Part shown: piece after piece, positions 14,361 through 31,486 of the stretch | Numbering within the stretch: the first letter of the stretch is position 1 | How the letters are laid out: each line of letters starts with the position of its first letter | Source of the DNA: an uncultured Verrucomicrobia subdivision 3 bacterium | Lineage (GTDB): Bacteria; Verrucomicrobiota; Verrucomicrobiia; Limisphaerales; UBA11358 | NCBI GenBank assembly: GCA_903872345.1 | Contig: CAIQKM010000102.1 | Coordinates: forward strand, 1-64,000 | Direction: 5' to 3' | DNA: 64,000 nt | Position numbers and translations under genes: made by a program | The notes under the pieces: model-generated | The model's database searches: none | What the model saw: the letters and a program-made list of their open reading frames with translations, nothing else | What the model was told of the DNA's origin: nothing

Positions 14361-16226
14361 ATGATGAAATTGTTTTGGATGGCGGTGGGGGGCTTTCTGC
14401 TGGCAGGTGCGGGATTTGCCGCCGAGAGCGGCTCGGCGTCCGGGTTGCTGGGCACCTTGCGTCCAAGCCATCCCCGGCTGCTGGTTTTAGAAGACCAACT
14501 GGCCCGTGTGCGGGAGTCGACCAATGCCGATGCGAATGCCCGGAACCTTTATCTCCAATTGCAAACGGCGGCGGAAAAAATTCTGCGTGAGCCGCCATCG
14601 ACTTATGTCATTGGCGGACCAGAGCATACGCTGCTGGAGGTGAGCCGGAATGTGGAGGGGCGGGTATGGTTGCTGGCCGGGCTTTACCGGTTGAACGGGG
14701 ATGGCCGGCTGGCCGCCCGGGCCCGGGATGAAATGCTCGCGGCTGCGGGGTTCCCGGATTGGTATCCGAAACATTTTCTGGACACGGCGGAGATGACGGC
14801 GGCGCTGGGGGTTGGCTATGACTGGCTGTATGATTATCTGTCGCCGGCGGAGCGGTTGGTGATCCGGCAGGCGATTGTCACCAAAGGTTTGGATCCGGGA
14901 TTGGCCGGGTTGGCGGACAAGGGGCGGCTGGCGCGGTTGCATAATAACTGGGCGCAGGTTTGCAACGGCGGGCTGACGCTCGGAGCCCTGGCGATAGCCG
15001 GGGAGGAACCCGAAAAGGCGGCCGAGCTGGTTGGCCGGACGCGGGCGCCGATGCGCAAAATCATGGAGTTGTTTGCTCCGGATGGCGGGTTTGAGGAGGG
15101 ACCGGCCTATTGGAATTATGCGACGACCTACAATGTTTTGTATCTGGCGGGCCTCGAAAGCGCCTTGGGCACGGATTTTGGTTTGGCGTCGGCCGAAGGT
15201 TTTTCCAGCACGGGCAATTATCGGATGCAAACCATCGGACCGTTGGGGAAATGCGCAAATTTTGGGGACGCGGGCGAACCGATCGGGATAGCACCCCAAA
15301 TGCTCTGGCTGGCGGCCAAGTTTCAGCACCCGGAATATGCCGTGCATGAGCGGGCCGTGGCCCGCTTGGCGAGCCTCAACCGGATCAACATGGAATTGTC
15401 CCGGTTTGCCATTATGGAATTGCTGTGGAATTCCCCGGGCACCGGCAGTCTGGCCGGGGCGGCTTTGCCGGCGGGAGCGAAATTTGACCGCGTGGCCGCG
15501 GCGTTCATGCGCAGTGCCTGGAACGACACCAACGCGGTTTATGTGGGATTCAAGGGCGGCAGCAATCGTTCCAGTCATGGCCATCTTGATCTGGGCACGT
15601 TTGTGCTGGATGCCGCCGGGGAGCGCTGGGCGCTGGATCTGGGCGCGGACAGTTATGGGTTGCCGGGTTATTTTGGGGCGTTGCGGTGGAGTTATTACCG
15701 GCTGCGCACGGAGGGGCATAACACCCTGACGGTGGATAATGAGAACGAAGACCCCAATGCGGCGGCACCGTTGACGCAGTTCGCCAGCGGTACAAACGGG
15801 GCGCTGGCGGTGGCCGATCTGAAGGCGGCATATCCCCAAAAACTGGCGGACTGGCAGCGCGGAATCCGATTGCTTGGCGGAGGCCGGGTGCTGCTGCAGG
15901 ACGAGGTTGTCCCCAGGAACGCGGCGGACATCACGTGGAATTTTCATACGCGCGCCGCCATCACGATTTCCGCCGATGGGCGGGGGGCGACCTTGGCGCA
16001 AGGGAATGCCAAATGGATGGCTCGCATCCTGGCACCAGGGGATGGGAAGTTTGAAAAAATGTCCGTCCAAGTGGCCTTGCCGCAGCGTTCCACGGCCGGC
16101 GTGTGGAATTTGATCATCCGGCGGCCGCATACGGAATCACCGACGACGCTGGCGGTTTTATTTACACCACCGGATGATCTGACGCCAAGGCCGGTGATCG
16201 GGCCATTGAGCCAGTGGAAGCCGTAG
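14361..16226 (+). CDS. Heparinase II/III-like family protein
   Basis: About 621 residues: a signal peptide (MMKLFWMAVGGFLLAGAGFA), an alpha/alpha-toroid region (about 30-370, with WPxxF-type DWYPKHFLDTAEM and LHNNWAQVCNGG), then a beta-sandwich of the heparinase II/III type. The latter carries GGSNRSSHGHLDLGTFVLD (SHGH at about 405-408), DLGADSYGLPGYF and EGHNTLTVDNE. The family degrades acidic polysaccharides by beta-elimination in the periplasm; substrate here unknown. ATG 14361 places the signal peptide at the N-terminus; an ATG 42 bp upstream would precede it with Arg/Cys-rich residues. It is divergent from the PEP-CTERM gene. Confidence 0.85.
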   Translation: MMKLFWMAVGGFLLAGAGFAAESGSASGLLGTLRPSHPRLLVLEDQLARVRESTNADANARNLYLQLQTAAEKILREPPSTYVIGGPEHTLLEVSRNVEGRVWLLAGLYRLNGDGRLAARARDEMLAAAGFPDWYPKHFLDTAEMTAALGVGYDWLYDYLSPAERLVIRQAIVTKGLDPGLAGLADKGRLARLHNNWAQVCNGGLTLGALAIAGEEPEKAAELVGRTRAPMRKIMELFAPDGGFEEGPAYWNYATTYNVLYLAGLESALGTDFGLASAEGFSSTGNYRMQTIGPLGKCANFGDAGEPIGIAPQMLWLAAKFQHPEYAVHERAVARLASLNRINMELSRFAIMELLWNSPGTGSLAGAALPAGAKFDRVAAAFMRSAWNDTNAVYVGFKGGSNRSSHGHLDLGTFVLDAAGERWALDLGADSYGLPGYFGALRWSYYRLRTEGHNTLTVDNENEDPNAAAPLTQFASGTNGALAVADLKAAYPQKLADWQRGIRLLGGGRVLLQDEVVPRNAADITWNFHTRAAITISADGRGATLAQGNAKWMARILAPGDGKFEKMSVQVALPQRSTAGVWNLIIRRPHTESPTTLAVLFTPPDDLTPRPVIGPLSQWKP

Positions 16227-16527
16227 GATGAAACCCTGACTCGGGAAAAAGGCTGCGCGGGATCCCTGCTCAAGGGCCTAAAAACCTGCAGGATTAATTT
16301 GGCGGGAAGAGCAATTTGCGGGCGGGGTTTCAACTTGTCAGAGCTGAGGGGCATGGCGGGGGACCGGCTGAAGCCGGGACTCCAAACTTCGGACTGACTG
16401 CCATGGTGGCTTTGGATGAATGGCGCGGCCACGGGGGAGCGTACATGCCAATTTCTGCAAAATAAATTCGATTGAATTTTTGGCGGACAGGCACACAATC
16501 GGAAGAAGGATTTTTTCCGATAAAGTG
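16227..16527. other. Intergenic region with hairpin-type repeat
   Basis: It contains CCGGCTGAAGCCGGGACTCC (16365-16384) followed by AAACTTCGGA, the same design (palindrome, GA centre, GACTCCAAAC) as at 10540 and 11824. Nearer the SulP start lies a 7-bp hairpin, ATCGGAA (16498-16504) with TTCCGAT (16515-16521), ending six bases before the ATG. No gene is supported. Confidence 0.6.
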
Positions 16528-18237
16528 ATGGGTTCTTATTTTTCGTTTCGTCCTAAACTGCTCGACACCCTGAAGAATTATTCGGGGCAAACATTTGCGG
16601 CCGATTTAACGGCCGGGCTGATTGTGGGAATTGTGGCGCTGCCGCTTTCGCTGGCGCTGGCGATTGCCTCGGGGCTGCCGCCGGAGGTGGGTCTGTTCAC
16701 GGCGATCATCGGGGGCATTCTGGTGTCCCTGCTGGGCGGTTCGCGCGTGCAGATCGGCGGTCCGGCGGGGGCGTTTGTGCCGCTGCTGGCGCCGATCGTA
16801 ATCCAGCACGGGCCGCAGGCGCTGGTGGTGTGCGCGCTGCTGGCGGGGGTGATTCTGTTTGTGCTGGGGGCGTGCAAACTGGGCACGATGATCAAATACA
16901 TTCCGTATCCGGTGGTAACCGGGTTTACGAGCGGGATTGCGATCATCATCATGAGCACGCAGATCCGCGATTTTTTCGGGTTGCAACAAAAGTTGCCGGC
17001 GGATTTTATCGGCAAGGTGCGTTCGCTGGCGGCGGATTTTCATCCGAACGGGCCGACGGTTTTGATGGCGCTGGCGGCCACGCTGGCGATCTGGTTCTGG
17101 CCGAAAGCGTGGGCCCGGCGGGTGCCGGGGTCCATGGTGATTGTGGTGCTGGCCGCGGCGGCTTCGGCGGGCTTTCATCTCAATGAACATTGGGGGATTG
17201 CCACGCTGGGTTCGCAATTCGGGGATTTGCCGCGCAGCCTGCCAATGCCGCACTGGCCGTCGCTCCCGCTGGAGGCGTGGCGGGCGCTGGTGCCGGCGGC
17301 GATGACGGTGGCGGTGCTGGGGGCGATTGAGTCGCTGCTGTGCGCGGTGGTGACGGACGGCATGATTGATGACCGGCACGATTCGAATCAGGAGCTGATG
17401 GGGCAGGGGATTGCGAATATGGTGGTGGGGATTTTTGGCGGGATGCCGACGACCGGGGTGATTGCGCGGTCGGCCACAAATGTGCGGGCCGGGGCGAAGA
17501 CGCCGGTGGCGGGAATCATACATTCGCTGACGATTCTGGTAATTTTGCTGGTGGCGGCGCCGCTGGCGAAACATATTCCGCTGGCGGCATTGAGCGCGGT
17601 GCTGGTGGTGGTGTCGATTCGCATGGGCGAGTGGCATCAGTTTGTGCGGCTGAACCGGTGGCCGAAGAGCGATGTGATGGTGTTTTTGTGCGCGTTTACG
17701 CTGACGGTGGCGCTGGATCTGCCCACGGCGGTGGGGACTTCGTTGATTCTGGCCTCGGCGCTGCTGGTGAAGCGGCTGGCGGAGACGGCGCAGGTGGCGC
17801 CGGATGCGGAGGTGACGCAGGGGGATTCGGTGACGCAACAGACGGCGGGCCGGAAAATACCGCAGGGCGTGCTGGTTTACCGGGTGTTCGGGGCGTTTTT
17901 CTTCGGCGCGGCGGATAAATTGGAGTCGGCCCTGCGGGATGCCGGACAATTGCCGGAAGTATTGATTTTACGGATGCGGGACGTGCTGGCGCTGGATGCG
18001 ACGGGATTGGACGCGTTGGAAGATTTATATGAGAAGTTGCGTATTAAAAAGAAATACCTTATTCTTTGCGGACCTCACTCGCAGCCGCTGTTTGCGTTGA
18101 CCCGGGCGGGACTGATTGAACGACTGGGTGAGGAGAATGTCTGTGGCGACATGGAAAGTTCGCTGGCGCGGGCCAGGCTGTTAATGGAAGAAAAGAAAAG
18201 TAAAAAATTTATTGACAGCAAACCCGCAGTTACCTAG
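16528..18237 (+). CDS. SulP family anion transporter with STAS domain
   Basis: A 569-residue inner-membrane transporter. The transmembrane core (about 12-385) carries the SulP signature region LTAGLIVGIVALPLSLALAI and GLFTAIIGGILVSLLGGSRV, with QIGGPAGAFV. The C-terminal STAS domain covers about 440-550 (LILRMRDVLALDATGLDALE). The family moves sulfate, bicarbonate or other anions, usually with Na+ or H+; the substrate cannot be assigned. ATG 16528 is chosen because the core begins right after it. It is followed by its own terminator and is probably monocistronic. Confidence 0.9.
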   Translation: MGSYFSFRPKLLDTLKNYSGQTFAADLTAGLIVGIVALPLSLALAIASGLPPEVGLFTAIIGGILVSLLGGSRVQIGGPAGAFVPLLAPIVIQHGPQALVVCALLAGVILFVLGACKLGTMIKYIPYPVVTGFTSGIAIIIMSTQIRDFFGLQQKLPADFIGKVRSLAADFHPNGPTVLMALAATLAIWFWPKAWARRVPGSMVIVVLAAAASAGFHLNEHWGIATLGSQFGDLPRSLPMPHWPSLPLEAWRALVPAAMTVAVLGAIESLLCAVVTDGMIDDRHDSNQELMGQGIANMVVGIFGGMPTTGVIARSATNVRAGAKTPVAGIIHSLTILVILLVAAPLAKHIPLAALSAVLVVVSIRMGEWHQFVRLNRWPKSDVMVFLCAFTLTVALDLPTAVGTSLILASALLVKRLAETAQVAPDAEVTQGDSVTQQTAGRKIPQGVLVYRVFGAFFFGAADKLESALRDAGQLPEVLILRMRDVLALDATGLDALEDLYEKLRIKKKYLILCGPHSQPLFALTRAGLIERLGEENVCGDMESSLARARLLMEEKKSKKFIDSKPAVT

Positions 18238-18270
18238 CTTGCATGTCGTCAGAGCCGTAAAATTAAAACA

Positions 18271-18320
18271 CCGAAATTCCCTTTAGAATTTTGAGAAGTG
18301 CAAAAGGGAATCGGTTTTTT
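18271..18320 (+). terminator. Terminator after the SulP gene
   Basis: TTCCCTTT (18277-18284) pairs with AAAGGGAA (18303-18310), extended by CCGA/TCGG, followed by TTTTTT (18315-18320). It separates SulP from the trnT-tuf transcript. Confidence 0.75.
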
Positions 18321-18359
18321 GTCGTTTTACGAATCGGGTTTGAATAGACTTTATTGGAT

Positions 18360-18435
18360 GCCCAAGTAGCTCAGTTGGTAGAGCACGTCCTTGGTAAGGA
18401 CGAGGTCATCAGTTCAATCCTGATCTTGGGCTCCA
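18360..18435 (+). tRNA. tRNA-Thr (GGT anticodon)
   Basis: Acceptor arms GCCCAAG and CTTGGGC, D-arm AGCTCAGTTGGTAGAGC, anticodon loop TTGGTAA with GGT at 18393-18395, and T-arm with TTCAATC. An encoded CCA is at 18433-18435. It lies 50 bp before tuf, the classic trnT-tuf arrangement. Confidence 0.97.
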
Positions 18436-18485
18436 TAATAATAAAGAACAAACGCAGCAACTGAGACAAGCAACACAACAATCAC

Positions 18486-19673
18486 ATGGCTAAAGAGCAA
18501 TTTCAGAGAACCAAACCGCACGTCAACGTCGGCACCATTGGCCACGTCGACCACGGTAAATCGACGTTGACCGCCGCCATCGTTGCGGTGCAGCACCGCA
18601 AGGGCATGGCGCCGATGATCGAGTACAAGGACATCACCAAGGGTGGTACCGTTCGTGACGAAACGAAGACGGTCACCATTGCGGTGTCGCACGTGGAATA
18701 TGAGTCCAACAAGCGCCATTACGCTCACGTTGACTGCCCCGGCCATGCTGACTATGTGAAGAACATGATCACCGGCGCCGCGCAGATGGACGGTGCGATT
18801 CTGGTGGTGAGCGCCGCCGACGGCCCGATGCCGCAGACGCGCGAACACATTCTCCTGGCCCGCCAGGTCGGTGTGCCGAGCATTATCGTCTGCCTGAACA
18901 AGGTTGACCTCGCTGATGCCGACCTGCTCGAGTTGATCGAGATGGAAATCCGCGAATTGCTCACCAAGTACGGTTTCCCGGGCGACACGACCCCGATCGT
19001 TCGCGCTTCCGCCACGGCCGCCCTTGCGGGCAAGCCCGAAGGCGAGCAGGCGATCCAGAACCTGCTCGAAGCGCTCGACAGCTTCGTGCCGGATCCGGTC
19101 CGCGAAATCGACAAGCCGTTCCTGATGTGCATCGAAGACGTGTTCACCATTGAAGGCCGCGGCACCGTGGTGACCGGCCGTGTGGAGCGCGGTATCTTGA
19201 AGAAGATGGAAGAAGTGGAAATCGTTGGTCTGGCCGACACCCGTAAAACGGTGGCGACCGACATCGAAATGTTCCGCAAGCTGCTGGACAGCGCCGGCGC
19301 CGGCGACAACGTGGGTGTGCTGCTCCGCGGTACGACCAAAAACGAAGTGGAACGCGGCATGGTTTTGGCCAAGCCCGGTTCCATCAAGCCCCACACCAAG
19401 TTCAAGGCGGAAGTGTACGTCTTGGGCAAGGATGAAGGTGGCCGTCATACTCCGTTCTTCACGAACTACCGTCCGCAATTCTATTTCCGTACCTCCGATG
19501 TCACGGGCACTTTGACCCTGCCGGCCGGTGTGGAAATGGTGATGCCGGGCGACAACGTCTCGGTGGAAGTGGAACTCCAGAAGTCCGTCGCGATGGAAAA
19601 AGGCTTGAAATTCGCGATTCGCGAAGGCGGCCGCACCATCGGTTCGGGCATTGTGGCTGAAGTCATCGCCTAA
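18486..19673 (+). CDS. tuf: Elongation factor Tu
   Basis: A complete EF-Tu of 395 residues that carries aminoacyl-tRNA to the ribosome. G1 is GHVDHGKS (19-26), G3 DCPGH (83-87) and G4 NKVD (138-141); domains 2 and 3 follow. The switch I/effector loop is unusual. In place of the common NAPEEKARGITI there is [14 protein letters not shown] (52-65), two residues longer by alignment; only the metal-binding Thr (Thr64) is kept, and the Gly before it is lost. Similar loops occur, to my knowledge, in other Planctomycetes-Verrucomicrobia EF-Tu sequences, so this is probably a lineage trait, not damage. Confidence 0.98.
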   Translation: MAKEQFQRTKPHVNVGTIGHVDHGKSTLTAAIVAVQHRKGMAPMIEYKDITKGGTVRDETKTVTIAVSHVEYESNKRHYAHVDCPGHADYVKNMITGAAQMDGAILVVSAADGPMPQTREHILLARQVGVPSIIVCLNKVDLADADLLELIEMEIRELLTKYGFPGDTTPIVRASATAALAGKPEGEQAIQNLLEALDSFVPDPVREIDKPFLMCIEDVFTIEGRGTVVTGRVERGILKKMEEVEIVGLADTRKTVATDIEMFRKLLDSAGAGDNVGVLLRGTTKNEVERGMVLAKPGSIKPHTKFKAEVYVLGKDEGGRHTPFFTNYRPQFYFRTSDVTGTLTLPAGVEMVMPGDNVSVEVELQKSVAMEKGLKFAIREGGRTIGSGIVAEVIA

Positions 19674-19688
19674 GGGCGACTAGTTTCC

Positions 19689-19726
19689 GGGAGCGCGGAG
19701 TTTTTGAAAGCTCCGTGCTCCCTTTT
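19689..19726 (+). terminator. Terminator after tuf
   Basis: GGGAGCGCGGAG (19689-19700) pairs with CTCCGTGCTCCC (19711-19722), followed by TTTT. It begins 16 bp after the tuf stop. Confidence 0.85.
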
Positions 19727-19769
19727 CGTCCTCGGATGTAACGGGGGCGGTGGGAATTTTTGGACGGCT

Positions 19770-19845
19770 ACGGCGTTAGCTCAATTGGTAGAGTAGCGGT
19801 CTCCAAAACCGTTGGTTGGAGGTTCAAGTCCTCCACGCCGTGCCA
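19770..19845 (+). tRNA. tRNA-Trp (CCA anticodon)
   Basis: Acceptor arms ACGGCGT and ACGCCGT, anticodon loop CTCCAAA with CCA at 19803-19805, T-arm with GGTTCAAGTCC. An encoded CCA end is at 19843-19845. tRNA-Trp before secE is a widely conserved order. Confidence 0.97.
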
Positions 19846-19858
19846 GTCTGCTTTAGCG

Positions 19859-19948
19859 GGAGAGGTGGCAGAGTGGTCTATTGCGGCGGTCTTGAAAACC
19901 GCTTTGGGGTAACTCCCAACGGGGGTTCGAATCCCTCCCTCTCCGCCA
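19859..19948 (+). tRNA. tRNA-Ser (TGA anticodon)
   Basis: A 90-nt class II tRNA. Acceptor arms GGAGAGG and CCTCTCC, anticodon TGA at 19893-19895 in loop CTTGAAA, and a long variable arm (GGGGTAACTCCC region). Encoded CCA is at 19946-19948. It sits 13 bp after tRNA-Trp and directly before secE. Confidence 0.96.
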
Positions 19949-19965
19949 TAACTTAGATTTTTTTT

Positions 19966-20214
19966 GTGAATAACTGGATACATATCGGGATTTGGGCTGT
20001 CGTCATTGGAGCCGTTTTCGGCTATCTTTGGTGGCAGGGGCAGGTGCAACGGCTGGCGGTCTACGTGCAGGAAACGCGCGAAGAACTTAAGAAATGCACC
20101 TGGCCGACCCGGGACGAGCTCAAAGGCTCCACGCTGCTGATCATGATTATGGTCGCCATGCTGGGTATCTTTGTGGTGGTCGTGGATACGGTCCTGTTCA
20201 AATTGTTTTTTTAA
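19966..20214 (+). CDS. secE: Preprotein translocase subunit SecE
   Basis: An 82-residue subunit of the SecYEG channel. It has two hydrophobic helices (about 5-24 and 55-80) flanking the conserved cytosolic amphipathic stretch YVQETREELKKCTWPTRDEL (33-52). It begins with GTG at 19966, 17 bp after the tRNA-Ser end and preceded by a T-run, not a clear Shine-Dalgarno. nusG follows after 12 bp, the standard order. Confidence 0.95.
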   Translation: MNNWIHIGIWAVVIGAVFGYLWWQGQVQRLAVYVQETREELKKCTWPTRDELKGSTLLIMIMVAMLGIFVVVVDTVLFKLFF

Positions 20215-20226
20215 CACCCAAATTTC

Positions 20227-20772
20227 ATGCGCAGCCAGTGGTTCATTATCCAGACACTTTCCGGCCAGGAGCACAAGGTCAAGGAAAGTATTGAAAAGCG
20301 TATCAAGCCCGACGAAATGCAGGACTATGTGAAGGAAGTCCTGGTTCCGATGGAGAAGGTGGTGGAAGTACGCAACCAGAAGAAAACGGTGACCAACCGC
20401 AAGCTTTGGCCCGGTTATGTCTTTGTGGACATGGTCCTGCTGGATGATGAGAAGCGTCTGATTGAGGCGCCGTGGTATTTTATCCGGGAAACGCAGGGTG
20501 TGATCGGCTTTTTGAGCGATCCGCCGCAGCCCACCCCGAACGAGGAAGTGGAAGCCATCAAGGTGCAGATTTCGGCCTCGGAAGAGACGGAAAAGCCCAA
20601 GGTGAACTTCAATGTGGGCGAAACGGTCAAGATCAACAACGGACCGTTCCTGAATTTCAGCGGCGTGATCGAGGAAATCGACCCTGCCCGCGGCAAGCTC
20701 AAAGTGACCGTCAATATTTTCGGCCGGAATACGCCGGTGGAGCTGGAATATTGGCAGGTTGAGAAAGCATAA
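20227..20772 (+). CDS. nusG: Transcription termination/antitermination factor NusG
   Basis: A 181-residue NusG. The N-terminal NGN domain (about 4-110) begins with QWFIIQTLSGQEHKV and includes KLWPGYVFVDM. The KOW domain (about 127-178) has GETVKINNGPFLNFSGVIEE. It binds RNA polymerase and couples it to Rho or the ribosome. The interdomain linker is acidic. It lies in the secE-nusG-rplK order. Confidence 0.97.
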   Translation: MRSQWFIIQTLSGQEHKVKESIEKRIKPDEMQDYVKEVLVPMEKVVEVRNQKKTVTNRKLWPGYVFVDMVLLDDEKRLIEAPWYFIRETQGVIGFLSDPPQPTPNEEVEAIKVQISASEETEKPKVNFNVGETVKINNGPFLNFSGVIEEIDPARGKLKVTVNIFGRNTPVELEYWQVEKA

Positions 20773-20838
20773 TAATTTATCTTTCCATTCGCCGGGATTC
20801 TGGCAGATTGGACGGCTCGGTTTTAATTTTTTAATTTT

Positions 20839-21264
20839 ATGGCTAAGAAAGTTACAGGACAGATCAAGTTGCAGATTCCGGCCGGACAGGCCAATCCCGC
20901 ACCGCCCGTTGGCCCCGCGCTCGGTCAACATGGTGTGAACATCATGGGATTTTGCAAAGAATTTAACGCAGCGACCAAAAATGACGCCGGTCTGGTGATT
21001 CCCGTGGTGATCACGGTGTATCAGGACAAGTCGTTCACCTTCATCACCAAGTCGCCGCCGGCGTCGATCTTGCTGAAGAAGGCCGCCGGCATCACCGCCG
21101 GTTCCAAGACCCCCAACAAGGACAAGGTCGGCAAGGTCACGCGCAAGCAGATTTTGGACATCGTGAAAATGAAGTCCAAAGACATCAACGCCAATTCCGA
21201 GGACGCCGCCGTCCGGCTGATTGCCGGCACCGCGCGCAGCATGGGAATTGAAGTTGTCGGTTAA
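20839..21264 (+). CDS. rplK: 50S ribosomal protein L11
   Basis: A 141-residue L11 of the GTPase-associated centre. N-terminal [20 protein letters not shown] and the C-terminal rRNA-binding domain ([20 protein letters not shown], then SMGIEVVG) are intact. It starts 66 bp after nusG. Confidence 0.98.
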   Translation: MAKKVTGQIKLQIPAGQANPAPPVGPALGQHGVNIMGFCKEFNAATKNDAGLVIPVVITVYQDKSFTFITKSPPASILLKKAAGITAGSKTPNKDKVGKVTRKQILDIVKMKSKDINANSEDAAVRLIAGTARSMGIEVVG

Positions 21265-21319
21265 TCGCAACAATCAACCGCGGGAGAGCCTTCGGGCTCG
21301 TTGGAACCGCACCAAATAA

Positions 21320-22012
21320 ATGCCCAGCAAACGTTATAAGAAGGCTCTGGAAGTGGTTGACGCCAAGAAGGCGTATGCCCTGAAGGATGCCGTTGGCGTG
21401 CTCGCCAAGTTTCCGAAAGCCAAATTCAACGAAACCATTGACTTGGCGTTCCGCCTCGGGGTGGACCCGAAGCAGTCCGACCAGATGGTTCGCGGCACGG
21501 TTCCGCTGCCTCACGGCAGTGGCAAACTGGTGCGCGTGCTTGTTTTTGCCCGTGGCCAGGCCGCTGATGCCGCCCGCGCCGCCGGTGCCGAACATGTCGG
21601 GTTTGAAGACATGATCGCCAAGTGCAATACGGGATGGAATGATTTCGACGTCGCCGTGGCCACACCCGAAGCGATGGTGGAAGTCCGCAAACTGGGCAAA
21701 GTCCTCGGACCGCGGGGCCTCATGCCCAACCCGAAGACCGGTACGGTCACGGAAGACACCGCCAAAGCGGTGAAAGAAGTGAAAGCCGGCCGTGTGGAAT
21801 TCAAAGTTGACAAGGCGGCGAATGTGCACGTCATTGTCGGCAAAGCCTCGTTCAAGCCGGAACAGATCGAGGAAAACGCCCGCGCGGTGATCGAAGCCGT
21901 GGCGAAGGCTCGCCCGACCAGTGTCAAGGGCACTTACATCAATTCGTGCACGCTCTCGGCGACCATGAGTCCGCCTGTCCGTGTGGATATCCGTGAATTT
22001 ACAACCAATTAA
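21320..22012 (+). CDS. rplA: 50S ribosomal protein L1
   Basis: A 230-residue L1 of the ribosomal stalk at the E site. Family blocks include [42 protein letters not shown] and a C-terminal [21 protein letters not shown]1 is also an autogenous translational repressor in other bacteria. A 55-bp gap separates it from rplK. Confidence 0.98.
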   Translation: MPSKRYKKALEVVDAKKAYALKDAVGVLAKFPKAKFNETIDLAFRLGVDPKQSDQMVRGTVPLPHGSGKLVRVLVFARGQAADAARAAGAEHVGFEDMIAKCNTGWNDFDVAVATPEAMVEVRKLGKVLGPRGLMPNPKTGTVTEDTAKAVKEVKAGRVEFKVDKAANVHVIVGKASFKPEQIEENARAVIEAVAKARPTSVKGTYINSCTLSATMSPPVRVDIREFTTN

Positions 22013-22026
22013 GAAAGATTTGAGCC

Positions 22027-22539
22027 ATGCGTGCTGAAAAGAAACTTTTAACGAGCGAATACGTCGCCCGCCTGAACGGCTCGCCGTTCTTCATTGTGGT
22101 CGGCTATCAAGGCCTGAAGGTCACCCATCTGACTGAGCTGCGCAAGCGTCTCAGCAAGGCTGGTGCGGAAATCCACGTGGTAAAAAACACCATCTTTCGG
22201 GTCGCCGCGCAGGAAGCCGGTGTGGCCGATTTGAACGGCAACCTGACGGGCCAGCTGGCCGTGGTGACCGGACCGAAGGACATCTCCGGCGCCGCGAAGG
22301 CGTTGAAAAATTTTGCCGCCGAATTTGACAAGCTGAAGCTGAAGTTCGGCTATTTGAACAACCAGCGCCTCGACGAGGCCAGCATACTGGTGCTCGCGGA
22401 TCTCCCGAGCCTGGATGTGCTGCGCGCCAAGTTGCTGGGCCTGTTCAACGCCCCGGCGACCAAGCTGGCGACCCTGATCAACACCCCGGCGACGCAACTC
22501 GCCCAAGTGATCAAGGCCAAGGCCGAAAAAGCCGAATAA
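22027..22539 (+). CDS. rplJ: 50S ribosomal protein L10
   Basis: A 170-residue L10, the base of the L7/L12 stalk. Conserved KLLTSEYVARLNGSPFFIVV and HVVKNTIFRVAAQEAG are present; the C-terminal helix that binds L7/L12 dimers is Ala/Leu/Lys-rich. It is only 14 bp after rplA, so the long L10 leader seen in enterobacteria is absent. Confidence 0.96.
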   Translation: MRAEKKLLTSEYVARLNGSPFFIVVGYQGLKVTHLTELRKRLSKAGAEIHVVKNTIFRVAAQEAGVADLNGNLTGQLAVVTGPKDISGAAKALKNFAAEFDKLKLKFGYLNNQRLDEASILVLADLPSLDVLRAKLLGLFNAPATKLATLINTPATQLAQVIKAKAEKAE

Positions 22540-22545
22540 CCCTTT

Positions 22546-22569
22546 CGCCCCGCCGTCAAACGCGGGGCG
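22546..22569 (+). promoter_or_regulatory. Hairpin between rplJ and rplL
   Basis: CGCCCCGC (22546-22553) pairs with GCGGGGCG (22562-22569) over an 8-base loop; no U-tract follows. The 133-bp gap here is longer than others in the operon. It could be an attenuator or processing site that sets the higher dosage of L7/L12. Confidence 0.5.
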
Positions 22570-22672
22570 GATTAACCAACAAACAACAACGTAAATCGTC
22601 GGTTCACGGGCCTTGAACTGAAACTTGTCCAGGCCGGACAAACGACGAGACGACCGAAAGAAAAGTAATATT

Positions 22673-23059
22673 ATGGCAGACATTGCAAACCTCGTAGAAG
22701 AACTGAGCAAGCTCACGGTGATCGAAGCCGCTGACTTGGTCAAACAACTCGAAACCAAGTGGGGCGTTTCCGCCGCCGCTCCTGTCGCGGTTGCCGCGGC
22801 TGGTGCTCCCGCTGGCGCTGCTGCGCCCGCCGCTGCAGCCAAAGACACTTTTGACGTGATCCTCGCCTCGGTTCCGGCCGACAAGAAGATCGCCGTCATC
22901 AAAGTCGTGCGTGAAATCAAGGCCGGTCTGGGTCTCGCCGAAGCGAAAGCTTTGGTTGAAGGCGCGCCGAAGCCCTTGCTGGAAGGTGCGAACAAGGCTG
23001 ATACCGATGCCGCCAAGAAGAAGCTGGAAGAAGCTGGCGCCAAGGTCGAAGTCAAGTAA
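22673..23059 (+). CDS. rplL: 50S ribosomal protein L7/L12
   Basis: A 128-residue L7/L12. N-terminal dimerisation domain ([20 protein letters not shown]), Ala/Gly/Pro hinge (about 38-58), and C-terminal factor-binding domain ([20 protein letters not shown], then [17 protein letters not shown]). ATG 22673 gives the canonical N-terminus. Confidence 0.97.
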   Translation: MADIANLVEELSKLTVIEAADLVKQLETKWGVSAAAPVAVAAAGAPAGAAAPAAAAKDTFDVILASVPADKKIAVIKVVREIKAGLGLAEAKALVEGAPKPLLEGANKADTDAAKKKLEEAGAKVEVK

Positions 23060-23071
23060 TTCGTCCGTCTT

Positions 23072-23125
23072 TGGGGCGGCGGCGTCATGCTGCCGCCCCA
23101 TTTCATCCCCGCCTGGCGGCGGGGG
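23072..23125 (+). promoter_or_regulatory. Two hairpins between rplL and rpoB (attenuator candidate)
   Basis: TGGGGCGGC (23072-23080) pairs with GCCGCCCCA (23092-23100), followed by TTT. A second stem, CCCCGCC with GGCGGGG, lies at about 23108-23125. A partial terminator or RNase site between rplL and rpoB is known in enterobacteria; this has the right position. Function inferred. Confidence 0.55.
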
Positions 23126-23258
23126 GCTAAATTTGGATTGGTAGGACAGTGAGTTGTTGGTTTGGCAAGCTCGCCGTTGAACGCGGCAGGCTTGCCTTGT
23201 GTCGTTAAGTATAAATATACCGGTGCAGTGTGTCGCTGCGCCAAAAAGAAAGTAAAAA

Positions 23259-27152
<3,894 letters not shown>

Positions 27153-27178
27153 AATTGAAATCTTTGCTGAAATAAAAT

Positions 27179-31324
<4,146 letters not shown>

Positions 31325-31339
31325 ACTGATTTAAAGCAA

Positions 31340-31370
31340 GCGGGCGTCCGCAAAACGGACGCCCGCCTTT
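31340..31370 (+). terminator. Terminator after rpoC
   Basis: A perfect 11-bp stem, GCGGGCGTCCG (31340-31350) with CGGACGCCCGC (31356-31366), loop CAAAA, then TTT. Confidence 0.85.
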
Positions 31371-31398
31371 AACAAAGCAAATTAATTGGAAAATATAG

Positions 31399-31427
31399 TT
31401 GCAACGGATCATCGGGTAATTTAACAT
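31399..31427 (+). promoter_or_regulatory. Candidate promoter of rpsL-rpsG
   Basis: TTGCAA (31399-31404), exactly 17 bp, then TAACAT (31422-31427), 59 bp before the rpsL ATG. It lies just downstream of the rpoC terminator, where a new promoter is needed. Confidence 0.55.
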
Positions 31428-31486
31428 TCCGATTCCGTTTCTCCCTAAACTGAAAACGGTCGTTTTTACAGCGATTTTTAACGCAA

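Noticed and set aside
18414-19478. A 354-codon minus-strand frame opposite tuf
   Set aside because: It overlaps a tRNA and tuf; no domain.
21265-22026. An L10 leader or L1 target before rplJ
   Set aside because: The rplA-rplJ gap is only 14 bp, too short for the enterobacterial leader; no equivalent structure seen.
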